DNA from: an uncultured Eubacterium sp.
GTDB lineage: Bacteria; Bacillota; Clostridia; Lachnospirales; Lachnospiraceae
NCBI GenBank assembly: GCA_910584875.1
Contig: CAJUDA010000002.1
Coordinates: 16,651-80,650, forward strand
DNA length: 64,000 nt
Direction of reading: 5' to 3'
Part shown: positions 34,931 to 44,574 of the stretch, piece by piece
Numbering within the stretch: the first letter of the stretch is position 1
How the letters are laid out: each line of letters opens with the position of its first letter
Notes under the pieces: model-generated
The model's input: only the letters and a program-made list of their open reading frames with translations
The model's database searches: none
What the model was told of the DNA's origin: nothing
Position numbers and translations under genes: made by a program

Positions 34931-36391
34931 CATCCGGCGTATCTTTTCACACAGTTTGTCCGAAAATGCTCCCTCTTCCATACGCCACTGCCAGTTGCCG
35001 CCCATCGTAGAGGGAATATTGATCCGCGCCGTCTCCGGCAGGGACAGATAGTCCTGCATCGGAATCACGCACAGATCCGAAACACTTGCCATGGCTAGAC
35101 AGATCAGGTTCCACGTCAGCTTTTTCTTTGAACTGAACCGCCCGCAGTTCATATAACGCACTGCCACAGCCTTATCCTCTTTCGCCATATCGTCCCAGTA
35201 ACTATACGTCGTGTTATTGTCATGAGTACCAGTATAGACGACCGAATTTTTGTCGTACCGGTAGGGAAGGTAATCACTGTCCTCCCGGGAATCAAAGGCA
35301 AACTGCAGCACCTTCATACCCGGAAAACCGGAATCTTTTAAAAGCTGGCGTACCGAATCCGTCAGGAAACCAAGATCTTCTGCGATAATAGGAAGTTCTC
35401 CCAGTTCCTCATGAAGAGTCTCAAAAAGATCCATCCCCGGTCCCGGTTCCCATGCACCGTGCTCTGCCGTCTTATCCCCATAAGGGATCGCATAATATTC
35501 ATCGAATCCACGAAAATGATCGATCCTCACCATATCGTACCATTCATAGCACTTTCTGATCCGCGCCGTCCACCATGCGTATTTTGTCTCCTTATGTACA
35601 TCCCAGTTGTACAGTGGGTTGCCCCACAGCTGGCCCGTAGCGGAAAAAGCATCCGGCGGACATCCCGCCACTCCCACTGGCAGACCCTCCCCGTCAAGCT
35701 GGAACAGTTCCGGATGCGCCCATGTATCTGCACTGTCCATGGCAACATAGATCGGAATATCCCCGATGATCTTCACACCGCGCTCATTGGCATAGGATTT
35801 CAGCGCCTGCCACTGGCAGAAAAACTCATACTGCAGAAATTCATAAAAATATACTTCGTTGATCAGCTTATTTTTATAAGATACCATTGCCTCCGGTCTG
35901 CGGAGACGGATACTCTCCTCCCACTCCAGATAGCTTCTGCCCCCCTTGCTGTCCTTGATCGCCATAAACAAAGCGTAATCAGGAAGCCAGTCACTGTTTT
36001 TCTGTACAAAGAGGCTGAATCCGGCGTCTGATTCAATCCCGCTGCCGGCAAATGCCTTACGGAGAAGTGCGAACCGTTTTTCATATAGTACGCCGTACCT
36101 GACCGAACGGCTGTCTGTGCCCACGGCGGCGTCCTCACATTCCTGCCTCTTTACATATCCTTTTCTGACCAGTTCCTCCAGAGAAATAAAATATGGATTT
36201 CCGGCAAAGGTGGAAAAGGACTGATAGGGTGAATCCCCATATCCTGTCGGTCCCATCGGCAGGATCTGCCAGTACCGCTGTCCCGCCTTTGCCAGACAGT
36301 CTACAAACTCATATGCACTCCGGTCAAAACAGCCGATCCCGTATTGGGAAGGAAGGCTCGTGACCGGCATTAAAATGCCGCTGCTTCTCAT
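34904..36391 (-). CDS. malQ: 4-alpha-glucanotransferase (amylomaltase)
   Basis: 495 aa GH77 enzyme that transfers alpha-1,4-glucan segments between maltodextrins. Conserved stretches: SLPSQYGIGCFD, WQILPMGPTGYGDSPYQ, VRIDHFRGF with the nucleophile Asp, and EDLGFLT with the acid Glu, YTGTHDNNT. In the same genome stretch GlgC/GlgD make ADP-glucose, so both belong to glycogen/maltodextrin metabolism. It lies 23 bp after the prsA-like gene, in the pth-mfd operon direction. Confidence 0.95.
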   Translation of the reverse strand: MRSSGILMPVTSLPSQYGIGCFDRSAYEFVDCLAKAGQRYWQILPMGPTGYGDSPYQSFSTFAGNPYFISLEELVRKGYVKRQECEDAAVGTDSRSVRYGVLYEKRFALLRKAFAGSGIESDAGFSLFVQKNSDWLPDYALFMAIKDSKGGRSYLEWEESIRLRRPEAMVSYKNKLINEVYFYEFLQYEFFCQWQALKSYANERGVKIIGDIPIYVAMDSADTWAHPELFQLDGEGLPVGVAGCPPDAFSATGQLWGNPLYNWDVHKETKYAWWTARIRKCYEWYDMVRIDHFRGFDEYYAIPYGDKTAEHGAWEPGPGMDLFETLHEELGELPIIAEDLGFLTDSVRQLLKDSGFPGMKVLQFAFDSREDSDYLPYRYDKNSVVYTGTHDNNTTYSYWDDMAKEDKAVAVRYMNCGRFSSKKKLTWNLICLAMASVSDLCVIPMQDYLSLPETARINIPSTMGGNWQWRMEEGAFSDKLCEKIRRMSKLYGRTE

Positions 36392-36414
36392 ACATGCTCC
36401 AATCCCACTGCGGT

Positions 36415-37416
36415 CTACTTTGCCAGCAGTGATTTGCTTACCTTGACTTCATACTGTTCCGACCACTCTTTATACGCTTTCTGGAATCCCTGAACCTGTC
36501 GTTCCGCAACAACCTGGTTCCGATATTCTTCATTCATCTTCTTTCCGGGCGGGCAGAGACAGTAAGCAATATAATAGCCATCCTTTTCTTCAATCACTCC
36601 CGATGTCTGATATTTTTTCATTGCCAGCACGGTACCCGCCAGCGTCTTTCTTTCATCCATCTGTCCTATGATCGTTTCTACCTGGCTGTCCTGTGTATTC
36701 TCTTTCGCCAGTTTATAAAAGCTGCCTTCACCACTGACTGCCTTCTGGTGCAGCTCCTCTGCCTTCTGTTTTACCTTCGCCTTATCCTGCCCTTCTGTTT
36801 TCAGAAAGATCAGCAGTACCTTTGCTGCACGCGCCTGTTCTGCCGTGACATTGACATCAACCTTCCCACTGATCACCCGGTACATTTTTTCTGCCAGTTT
36901 ATTCTCCTCAAAAATCTGAGTCAGAAGCGGCTGAGTGATACTATTTGCCTGTCTGACCGAATCGCTGAGTCCCTCGCAAAACTTTTTGGCATTATAATCT
37001 GCTTCCTCCTTTTCGTCCGCAGCCAGCTTGATCCCCTGTACCGCAGCGGCCTTCGTGATGACCTTTACCTGTATGATCAGACGCAGGACATCCTCTACCA
37101 CTTCCTGCTGGATTGTCTTTCCACCATCAAGCGCTCCCTTATATGCCCAGATATCACTGGTCAGTATTCCGGCATACTGACTCTCCATGAAATAATAATA
37201 TGCCTTGTATTCTTTGTAAGGGACAGTAGTTTTCCCCACAGATACCGCTATGGAATCTTCATTCAGCGTACCATTATTTACCGATACGGCACGTTCTGTC
37301 TTACTGGTAGTCTCTTCTACCGGCTCACCTTCCCCACATGCCGCCAGAAACAGACACAGACAGCAAAAAAGCGCCATCACAGATCCCCATCTCTTATGTC
37401 TCCTCATTTTTTCCAT
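36415..37416 (-). CDS. PrsA-like peptidyl-prolyl isomerase lipoprotein
   Basis: 333 aa from ATG 37416 (GGAGG five bases upstream; longer starts lack one). Signal peptide ending in the lipobox LAAC, so anchored outside the membrane. SurA/PrsA organisation: helical chaperone region about 45-200 and a PpiC-like parvulin core near the C-terminus. In B. subtilis a similar foldase aids secreted proteins. Placed 34 bp after mfd, as in many clostridia (pth-mfd-prsA). Confidence 0.85.
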   Translation of the reverse strand: MEKMRRHKRWGSVMALFCCLCLFLAACGEGEPVEETTSKTERAVSVNNGTLNEDSIAVSVGKTTVPYKEYKAYYYFMESQYAGILTSDIWAYKGALDGGKTIQQEVVEDVLRLIIQVKVITKAAAVQGIKLAADEKEEADYNAKKFCEGLSDSVRQANSITQPLLTQIFEENKLAEKMYRVISGKVDVNVTAEQARAAKVLLIFLKTEGQDKAKVKQKAEELHQKAVSGEGSFYKLAKENTQDSQVETIIGQMDERKTLAGTVLAMKKYQTSGVIEEKDGYYIAYCLCPPGKKMNEEYRNQVVAERQVQGFQKAYKEWSEQYEVKVSKSLLAK

Positions 37417-37450
37417 ATCTTCCTCCTTTTCTAATACTGTACACAGATCG

Positions 37451-40400
37451 TTATTGATCCCCCTCTGATCTGCACAACTCTGCAATCCTGCCGACAACAG
37501 CCTGCGCCCGCGCCAGCAGATCCCGTTTATCCTCTTCGTTCAGTGTATAGACAAAGCATGGTTCCGCTCCCGGCACAAAGCGAAGCCTTTTCCCCATCTC
37601 CTGGATCAGATCGGGAATCCCTGCAGCATGGATCTTCGCTCCCGGGTACATCGCAAAGCGGAGCGTATCCGCCCGGCTTGCCACCTCTGTGATATAAGCA
37701 CGGTGTGCCTCTGCCTTCAGAAGAGCGATCGCCAGCAGGTTCATCACACTTTTGGGCGGCTCACCAAAACGGTCTACCAGCTCATCCGTCATATCACTCA
37801 TTTCCTCTTCTGTCTCAATCTCTGCGATCCTTTTATAGATATCAAGCTTCTGCAGCTCATTCTTAATATAACCGACCGGAATAAATGCGTCAACCTTTAT
37901 CTCGATCCCTGTTTCATAATCCTGGCTTGCTACTGTCTCTCCTTTCAGCCGCCGCACCGCCTCGCTGAGCATCTTACAGTACAGATCATACCCCACAGCT
38001 TCCATGTGACCGTGCTGGTCAGCTCCCAGCAGATTGCCGGCACCGCGGATCTCCAGATCCCTCATTGAGATCTTGAACCCAGAGCCCAGCTCCGTAAATT
38101 CTTTGATGGCAGCCAGTCTCTTCTCCGCCACCTCTTTCAGCATTTTATCCCGCTTGTACATCAAAAAAGCATAGGCGGTACGGTTACTCCGTCCCACACG
38201 CCCCCGGAGCTGATACAGCTGGGACAGCCCGAGCCGGTCTGCGTCCTCGATCATAATCGTATTCACGTTAGGAATGTCAAGCCCTGTCTCCACGATCGTC
38301 GTGGCAACCAGTACATCGATCTCGCCGCTGACAAAGCGGAACATTGTCTTTTCCAGTTCCCTTTCGTTCATCTGTCCGTGTGCGAACGCCACGACCGCTT
38401 CCGGTACCAGCTTCGCGATCTCATTCGCCACGATATCCATATTGCCGACCCGGTTGTAGACATAATATACCTGTCCTCCCCTGCCGATCTCCCGCAAGAT
38501 CGCTTCCCTTACGATCTCCTCATTTTTCTCCATGACAAAGGTCTGGATCGGCATACGGTCCACCGGTGGTTCCTCGAGTACACTCATATCCCGGATCCCC
38601 ACGAGACTCATATGCAGCGTCCGCGGGATCGGCGTCGCCGTCAGCGTCAATACATCAATATCATGCTTGATCTTCTTTAACTTCTCTTTATGGGTCACAC
38701 CGAAGCGCTGTTCCTCATCCACGATAAGAAGCCCCAGGTTTTTGTAACAGACATCCTTGCCCAGCAGCCGGTGTGTGCCGATCACGATATCTACACTTCC
38801 CTTACGCAGCCCCTCAATGGTCCTGCGCTGCTCTGCCGCTGTGCGCAGGCGGCACAGGAGTTCCACATTGATCCCGTAATCTTTCATCCTCTGGGCAAAT
38901 GTATTGTAGTGCTGTACGGCAAGGATGGTTGTCGGCACGAGAAATGCCACCTGTCTGCTGTCCATCACTGCCTTGAATGCCGCGCGGATAGCAATCTCCG
39001 TCTTACCATACCCCACATCACCACAGATCAGCCGGTCCATGATCTTCGTGCTCTCCATGTCCGCTTTCGTCGCCTCGATCGCCTTCCACTGATCCTCTGT
39101 CTCCTCATACGGAAAGAGTTCCTCAAATTCTTTCTGCCATACTGTATCCTTCTCAAACGCATGCCCCTGCCTCGCCTGCCTTGTGGCATACAGCTGCACC
39201 AGATCTTCCGCGATATCCTGAACGGCGCCTCTCACACGCGCCTTCGTCTTCTTCCATTCCGGTGAATTGAGACGGTTGAGCTTCGGTACTCTGGCGTCGC
39301 TCCCGGCATATTTCTGCAGTACCTCCAGGGACGTTGCCGGGACATACAGATTGCTGCCCGCAGCGTAGGCGATCTTCAGATAGTCCTTGATCACATGGTC
39401 CCGTTCGATCTTCTCAATACCCTGGTAGATCCCAAGACCATGATTTTCATGAACGACATAATCACCAATCTTCAGATCCTGAAAGCTGTGGATCGAGGCA
39501 CCGTCATACCGTTTCACTTTTTTCTTTTTCTTTTTTTTAAGACCACCGAAAATATCACTTTCTGTCACAATGATGAGATTCAGGTTGGGATACTCAAAGC
39601 CATGGCTCACGCTGCCCCGGCTCACCATAACCTCTCCCGGCTGCAGAATATGTTCCATCCTGCCATCATATACGGCATTGATCTCATAATCCATCAGATC
39701 CTCACACAGTCTGCGTCCCCTTGTCTCAGACGCAGACAACAAAAGTACACGGTATTTCTTCTTTTTGTAATGTACGATATCCTTCGCCAATAAGGAAAAA
39801 TTGTTGTTATATAATGGTGAGGACTGCACCTGAAAATAAAATTTTCTCTCCACCGGCACATCCTTCACCGGCACATCCAGTGTGGACAAAAGGACCAGCG
39901 GATACTGCTGCAGTTTCCTGAGGATCTGTGGCAGGGAATAGAGGACATCCATCTGTCTGGGAAGAATATACCCTTTTTCCAGACGCCCGGACATACTCTC
40001 GCGAAATTCATATTCTACTGCCTCTGCCTTCTCCACACACCGGTTTGGTTCATCCAGAAAGACCAGCACCCTTCTGCCCGCAAAATAATCAAAAAAGGAC
40101 ACTGTCTCCCCTGCTCCGGTAAAATAGGAAATATAACTTTCCAGATTCACCAGTCCATGATACGCGTCAAAGCTTTCCCGGAAGCTCTCTACATTCTGCC
40201 GCAGCCTTGCCGCTTCTTCCTTCTTTCCCTGTTCCCGCAGCTTTTTCGTACATTCCTCCATATCCAGTCCGATCTGACGCATTCCGCGAAGCGCCATGTC
40301 CTCCGTCATAAAGATCTCTGCTGCCGGATAGATCTCGATGCTCTCCAGTTTCTCCACCGAACGCTGGCTCTCCACATCGATACTGCATATCGTGTCAACT

Positions 40401-40990
40401 TCATCGCCCCAGAAATCAATCCGGCAGGGACTTTCCTCCGTCAGCGGAAAAATGTCAAGGATACTGCCCCGCACCGAAAATTCACCTTCCCGGTCCACCT
40501 GTGCCGTATTTTCATATCCCATATCCGAAAGCTTCTTCTGCAGCTCTGTGAGATCCAGCACATCACCCTCCCGGATCCGCAGTGTGTTCTCCGTATATTT
40601 CTGAAAAGGCAGACAGAAATCCATCCCCGCATCAATGGTTGTGACGATGGTCACCGGTTCCTCACCGGCGATGGCTTTGATCACTTTGAGCCGCTCCTTC
40701 ACGATCGCCTGCCCATGCACATCCGCACTGTAAAAGATCAGATCCTTCGCCGGATAATACATGACATTGCGGTCGTACATACGATAATCTTCCATGATTT
40801 CCTTGGCACGGAGTTCATTATGCGTCACGATCAGACGGATATCCCCCAGCTCCTCCAGACCATAGATAAAATGGCATCGCTGGGAATCCATGCTGCCGAT
40901 GACATTGACCGGAACGACTCCTTTCTCCACCGCTATCTTCAGTTGGTTATATTCATCCAGCTCCCGCAGCGGAGCCAATAATGTCTTCAT
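37451..40990 (-). CDS. mfd: Transcription-repair coupling factor
   Basis: 1179 aa. Removes RNA polymerase stalled at DNA damage and recruits UvrA. N-terminal UvrB-like part, then the RNA polymerase-binding domain (KIGDYVVHENHGLGIYQGIEKIE), and the RecG-like translocase with Walker A GDVGYGKTE, Walker B DEEQRFG, LTATPIPRT and the motif QLRGRVGRSNR, ending in a TRCF domain. Usual length. Overlaps pth by 4 bp, so translation is coupled. Confidence 0.97.
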   Translation of the reverse strand: MKTLLAPLRELDEYNQLKIAVEKGVVPVNVIGSMDSQRCHFIYGLEELGDIRLIVTHNELRAKEIMEDYRMYDRNVMYYPAKDLIFYSADVHGQAIVKERLKVIKAIAGEEPVTIVTTIDAGMDFCLPFQKYTENTLRIREGDVLDLTELQKKLSDMGYENTAQVDREGEFSVRGSILDIFPLTEESPCRIDFWGDEVDTICSIDVESQRSVEKLESIEIYPAAEIFMTEDMALRGMRQIGLDMEECTKKLREQGKKEEAARLRQNVESFRESFDAYHGLVNLESYISYFTGAGETVSFFDYFAGRRVLVFLDEPNRCVEKAEAVEYEFRESMSGRLEKGYILPRQMDVLYSLPQILRKLQQYPLVLLSTLDVPVKDVPVERKFYFQVQSSPLYNNNFSLLAKDIVHYKKKKYRVLLLSASETRGRRLCEDLMDYEINAVYDGRMEHILQPGEVMVSRGSVSHGFEYPNLNLIIVTESDIFGGLKKKKKKKVKRYDGASIHSFQDLKIGDYVVHENHGLGIYQGIEKIERDHVIKDYLKIAYAAGSNLYVPATSLEVLQKYAGSDARVPKLNRLNSPEWKKTKARVRGAVQDIAEDLVQLYATRQARQGHAFEKDTVWQKEFEELFPYEETEDQWKAIEATKADMESTKIMDRLICGDVGYGKTEIAIRAAFKAVMDSRQVAFLVPTTILAVQHYNTFAQRMKDYGINVELLCRLRTAAEQRRTIEGLRKGSVDIVIGTHRLLGKDVCYKNLGLLIVDEEQRFGVTHKEKLKKIKHDIDVLTLTATPIPRTLHMSLVGIRDMSVLEEPPVDRMPIQTFVMEKNEEIVREAILREIGRGGQVYYVYNRVGNMDIVANEIAKLVPEAVVAFAHGQMNERELEKTMFRFVSGEIDVLVATTIVETGLDIPNVNTIMIEDADRLGLSQLYQLRGRVGRSNRTAYAFLMYKRDKMLKEVAEKRLAAIKEFTELGSGFKISMRDLEIRGAGNLLGADQHGHMEAVGYDLYCKMLSEAVRRLKGETVASQDYETGIEIKVDAFIPVGYIKNELQKLDIYKRIAEIETEEEMSDMTDELVDRFGEPPKSVMNLLAIALLKAEAHRAYITEVASRADTLRFAMYPGAKIHAAGIPDLIQEMGKRLRFVPGAEPCFVYTLNEEDKRDLLARAQAVVGRIAELCRSEGDQ

Positions 40991-41562
40991 AATTCCAGCT
41001 TCCTCCCATTTACCCTGTTCATGGCACTTGCCACGTCTTCCTCCAGCATGGCAAGCAACGCCTCTTCCGCCAGCGAAAATACATCGCGGATCATGGCGTC
41101 CTCCTCCCGGGAAAATCGTCCCAGTACATGTTTTACCAGGTCCCCTCCCTCCGGCTTTGCTCCTGCCCCGATCCGGATCCGGGCAAATTCCTCTGTCCGC
41201 AGATGCTGTATGATACTTTTGATCCCGTTATGCCCTCCAGCGCTTCCCTTGGGACGGACCCGAATCTGACCCACGGGCAGACTGATATCATCATAGATAA
41301 TGATCAGTTCATCTACATCCAGTTTATAATAATCCAGCATGGCACGGACACTCTCCCCGCTGAGGTTCATAAAGGTCTGCGGCTGTGCCAGCATCACCTT
41401 CTGTCCGCCGATCATGCCCTTTCCCACGATCGCTTTGTTTTCCCTGCTCCGAAGAGGTATGTTATACTGGTCGCTCAGATAGGTGACCATATCAAAACCG
41501 ATATTATGCCGTGTGGCAGCATACTCTGTACCTGGATTTCCCAGTCCGACGATGAGATACAT
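40987..41562 (-). CDS. pth: Peptidyl-tRNA hydrolase
   Basis: 191 aa from ATG 41562, which follows AAGGAGGAG. Frees tRNA from prematurely released peptidyl-tRNAs. Conserved residues: Asn9 (GLGNPG), His19 (TRHNIGFD), Asp92 region and Asn in the PQTFMNLSG stretch, plus KGSAGGHNGIKS. First gene of the pth-mfd-prsA-malQ operon. Confidence 0.96.
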   Translation of the reverse strand: MYLIVGLGNPGTEYAATRHNIGFDMVTYLSDQYNIPLRSRENKAIVGKGMIGGQKVMLAQPQTFMNLSGESVRAMLDYYKLDVDELIIIYDDISLPVGQIRVRPKGSAGGHNGIKSIIQHLRTEEFARIRIGAGAKPEGGDLVKHVLGRFSREEDAMIRDVFSLAEEALLAMLEEDVASAMNRVNGRKLEL

Positions 41563-41629
41563 AATCTCCTCCTTTTTTACACACAAACTTCGCCCGACAG
41601 TGTCGTAAGACACCCCCGGGAATGGTATT

Positions 41630-41658
41630 ATTATATCAGATTACGGGAAAACTGGCAA
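41630..41658 (-). promoter_or_regulatory. Promoter of the pth-mfd operon
   Basis: -35 TTGCCA (41653-41658), 17-bp spacer, -10 TATAAT (41630-41635). Start near 41623; the leader contains a small hairpin (GTGTCttacGACAC). Confidence 0.65.
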
Positions 41659-41664
41659 TAGCCT

Positions 41665-41687
41665 GGCGGCGGGATGATACCGCCGCC
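41665..41687. terminator. GC-rich hairpin after the HATPase gene
   Basis: GGCGGCGG and CCGCCGCC (8 bp perfect) around a 7-base loop, no T run. It may be an end structure of the HATPase transcript. Confidence 0.4.
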
Positions 41688-41733
41688 CTGAAATCTGCAG
41701 GTCAGTAAGCGGCTGTCCCAGACGCTAGTCCGG

Positions 41734-42579
41734 TCAGATGCTGTTTTTTACATGATGGATCATCTTTTTTACCTCTTCTGACATGTTCAACGGAGTGAGT
41801 GTGATCTCCGGATGCCCGTTTTGGAAGACGCAGAAAATCTGATGCGCAAACCCCTGCCTGATTTCATCTATTTCAGCAAAGTCCAGTTCGATTTCCCTGA
41901 ATTTTTCAAAACCATTGCAAAGTCTTTTTGCCTGTGAACGGGAGACCGGATATGTTTCATAAATATTTTTTAATGGGATCCGGGTTCTGTTAAACCCTCC
42001 ATCTACATCAGAAAACATGTCAAAAACCTCCTTAACAAGCCGTTTGCTATTATTAGACAATCTCATGTAAATCGTAGTCCCCGCATTATCTTTCCAGTTC
42101 CTGAATGATTCTATATCCTCCAGATCACTGGCTAACTGTGAATATTTATCGTGAGTGAAAATCTTCCCATCCGATATCGCACAAAAAGAATCCAGCATAC
42201 GGGAAGTAAAAAAAATTCCCTCTCCGGAATGGTTTTTCCGGTCTGTCGTCAGCTTCCCTTTAAACAATTCATTCACTGCGTCATCGAGAGAATGCAGATC
42301 ATAAAATTCCCTGATCTTACGAAAAATACCTACTCCGTCATCCGAAAGGATAACTGCTGTATCCATATACGTCTGGCTCACCAGAAAATATACATGCTCT
42401 GCCTGGGAATGGTCAATCGCATTATTCATCATTTCCATAAAAGAGTATTCCCATATTCTCCTGACATTATCGGGTAGTTTTTCCATGTACGGGTCAAGGT
42501 ATTTCTTATAGATTGTATCCTCATCCACCAGCTCCTTATGAGATCTCCTTAATAAGAAGATTTTCTCATCTGTTATCAT
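41734..42579 (-). CDS. HATPase-domain protein with C-terminal DUF4325 (STAS-like)
   Basis: 281 aa. An N-terminal GHKL ATPase without a phosphoacceptor domain: N box MEMMNNAIDHS (48-58), G1 DDGVGI (80-85) and HSGEGI (117-122). The last 75 residues (about 205-278) resemble DUF4325, a STAS-like domain that often follows such ATPases. The arrangement recalls anti-sigma kinases and their antagonists, packed in one protein, but no sigma factor is near. Function unknown. Confidence 0.65.
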   Translation of the reverse strand: MITDEKIFLLRRSHKELVDEDTIYKKYLDPYMEKLPDNVRRIWEYSFMEMMNNAIDHSQAEHVYFLVSQTYMDTAVILSDDGVGIFRKIREFYDLHSLDDAVNELFKGKLTTDRKNHSGEGIFFTSRMLDSFCAISDGKIFTHDKYSQLASDLEDIESFRNWKDNAGTTIYMRLSNNSKRLVKEVFDMFSDVDGGFNRTRIPLKNIYETYPVSRSQAKRLCNGFEKFREIELDFAEIDEIRQGFAHQIFCVFQNGHPEITLTPLNMSEEVKKMIHHVKNSI

Positions 42580-42651
42580 AGAATACTTCTTATTCCCCTC
42601 CCGTACTATGATGTTCTCCTCTTATTTTTAACTTTAATAATTATTTTTTTA

Positions 42652-42680
42652 ACTATAGCACGCAAAAAAAGCTCTGTAAA
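42652..42680 (-). promoter_or_regulatory. Promoter of the HATPase-DUF4325 gene
   Basis: -35 TTTACA (42675-42680), 17-bp spacer, -10 TATAGT (42652-42657). Confidence 0.5.
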
Positions 42681-42716
42681 GATAAAAACGCTCTATTTAT
42701 GGATAATTTCCCCAGT

Positions 42717-43433
42717 TTACGCAATTTCCAGTGCGATCTTCATCATATCGGTAAAGCCGCTCTGACGCTCTGACGCGGGCAGGGACGCTCCCCGGAGCGG
42801 GGCATCGGAGATCGTCAACAGACAAAGCGCCTTTTTGCCTGCTTTTGCCGCATTCATATAGAGCGCCGCCGCTTCCATCTCCACAGCCAGGACTCCCATC
42901 CCGGCCCACTTTTGCAATGCATTTTCGTCGGCATGATAAAAAATATCCGTCGATAGAATATTCCCTGCCACAGTGCGGATCCCCAGCCGTTCCCCGGTTT
43001 CCACCGCGGCCCTTGCCAGACCAAAATCAGCAACGGGCGCATAGGTGCCCGGCAGACCATACTGGTCTCCGTAGTTTGAATCCGTGCTCGCTCCCGTCCC
43101 CACGACGACATCGCGGAGATCCACTCTGTCACTCAAGGCTCCTGCCGTGCCTATGCGGATGATTTGCTGCACATCATAAAAATGGAATAATTCATAAGAA
43201 TAAATGCCTACCGAAGGCATTCCCATCCCTCCGCCAAACACCGTGATCCGCTTTCCGTGATACTCACCGGTAAAGCCAAACATATTCCTGATCTCATTGA
43301 CACATTCTGCCTGTTCCAGAAATGTCTCTGCGATAAATTTTGCCCGGAGCGGATCCCCCGGCATCAGTACGGTCTCTGCAATCTGTCCCTTTTCTGCCCC
43401 GATATGGGGTGTTGGTATATGACTCATATTCAA
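42717..43433 (-). CDS. deoD: Purine-nucleoside phosphorylase
   Basis: 238 aa trimeric-type family I enzyme that splits purine (deoxy)nucleosides with phosphate to base and (deoxy)ribose-1-phosphate. Diagnostic stretches: PHIGAEKGQIAETVLMPGDPLRAKFIAE, RNMFGFTGEYHGKRITV, IRIGTAGAL and VLAVEMEAAALY with the catalytic Glu. The start overlaps the preceding phosphatase gene by 4 bp. Confidence 0.95.
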   Translation of the reverse strand: MNMSHIPTPHIGAEKGQIAETVLMPGDPLRAKFIAETFLEQAECVNEIRNMFGFTGEYHGKRITVFGGGMGMPSVGIYSYELFHFYDVQQIIRIGTAGALSDRVDLRDVVVGTGASTDSNYGDQYGLPGTYAPVADFGLARAAVETGERLGIRTVAGNILSTDIFYHADENALQKWAGMGVLAVEMEAAALYMNAAKAGKKALCLLTISDAPLRGASLPASERQSGFTDMMKIALEIA

Positions 43434-44161
43434 TCCGTCCTTTCTCCCTCTTTGCCATAATATTCACAAAATCTTGCATGGAATGCCGGCGGCTCGTCTG
43501 CCACATACAGGTGCGAGATATCGCCAAAGGAGCTGACCCGGAAGGAAGCGATCCCTTTCCTTCGCTCCTCTGTGTTGATCGTAGTCACCGATGTAGGCGC
43601 CGCACAAAATCCATGCCACATCACCATCGGCGAGATCCCCAGCAGATGGCTCAGCATCACACACTCCACACCAAAATGGCAGATCAGTACGATACGGTCT
43701 GCATTTGCCTTCTCCACACGGTAATAATTGCCCTCACGGACATAGCCATATCCGGCAAGCAGCTCATCAAGACCATCCGCCACCCACCGGTACTCCTCTG
43801 CCACCCTGCTGTCCCGCATAATGGCAGTATCCGTCCAGTTTACTTTATCATAGTATTTCTCTTCCTTCATCCAGTCCTGTGGCAGCCAGTCCCACACGAT
43901 GGTCCTTCCCTCTGCATCCGGCCTGTCAATATCGGCCCGGAAAAATTCCTGCATCCAGGGCAGCTCCACTGCTTTCCGGTTCATCTTTTTTAATGTCAGG
44001 GACGCCGTATCCTTCGCCCTGCCCAGAGGCGACACATAAAACTCTCTGACATCCAGCTTTGACAGCCTCTCAGCCAGAAGTTCCGCCTCTCTCCATCCTT
44101 TTTCCGTCAGAGAATCAATCGAATAATCCGGATCTCCATGTCTTATGATCAATATCTGCAC
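43430..44161 (-). CDS. Histidine phosphatase family protein
   Basis: 243 aa from a GTG at 44161 with GGAGGG five bases before it. N-terminal RHG motif (LIIRHGDPDYS), then the acid region LTEKGWREAELLAERL and VSPLGRAKDTASLT; a second His in CHFGVE. Acts as a phosphatase or mutase on an unknown phospho-compound. Unlike the phosphatase fragment at 14.7-15.9 kb it is complete. Overlaps deoD by 4 bp, hence probably co-transcribed. Confidence 0.88.
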   Translation of the reverse strand: MQILIIRHGDPDYSIDSLTEKGWREAELLAERLSKLDVREFYVSPLGRAKDTASLTLKKMNRKAVELPWMQEFFRADIDRPDAEGRTIVWDWLPQDWMKEEKYYDKVNWTDTAIMRDSRVAEEYRWVADGLDELLAGYGYVREGNYYRVEKANADRIVLICHFGVECVMLSHLLGISPMVMWHGFCAAPTSVTTINTEERRKGIASFRVSSFGDISHLYVADEPPAFHARFCEYYGKEGERTD

Positions 44162-44183
44162 ATTAACCCTCCATTCCACACAA

Positions 44184-44220
44184 AAGACCATCAGCCAGGA
44201 TTTGCACCTGACACTGATGG
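44184..44220 (-). terminator. Terminator of the glgCD-spoVG transcript
   Basis: CCATCAG..AGG / CCT..CTGATGG stem with a loop of about seven bases, followed by TCTTTTG on the minus strand. Overlaps the upstream region of the phosphatase gene. Confidence 0.6.
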
Positions 44221-44265
44221 CCTTCAACTCTCACAGCACAACTCTAATGTCGTTCACTCTAACGT

Positions 44266-44547
44266 CTAGTCCTGTTCTTCTTCTGGCAATTCTGCCAGCG
44301 CCCGCTCATATTCAGATAAGATGGCATCCTGCAGCACTGCCCGCATTTCTCCATTGATCGGATGAGCGACATCCCGGTATTCCCCATCCGGCGTTTTTTT
44401 ACTCGGCATCGCGATAAAAAGTCCCTTCTCGCCCTCGATTACCTTGATATCATGAACCACAAAAGAATCATCAAAGGTCACCGACACTACCGCTTTCATT
44501 TTAGATTCTTTGCTAACTACCCGGGTGCGAATGTCTGTGATCTGCAT
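44266..44547 (-). CDS. spoVG: Septation/sporulation regulator SpoVG
   Basis: 93 aa. Small nucleic-acid binding protein that affects septation, sporulation and virulence genes in Firmicutes. Conserved N-terminal MQITDIRTRVV and FIAMPSKKTPDGEYRDVAHPI match closely. Shine-Dalgarno AAGGGGG. Located 27 bp after glgD, so co-transcribed with glgCD. Confidence 0.95.
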   Translation of the reverse strand: MQITDIRTRVVSKESKMKAVVSVTFDDSFVVHDIKVIEGEKGLFIAMPSKKTPDGEYRDVAHPINGEMRAVLQDAILSEYERALAELPEEEQD

Positions 44548-44574
44548 CTTAATTACCCCCTTTTTCTGAAATGA

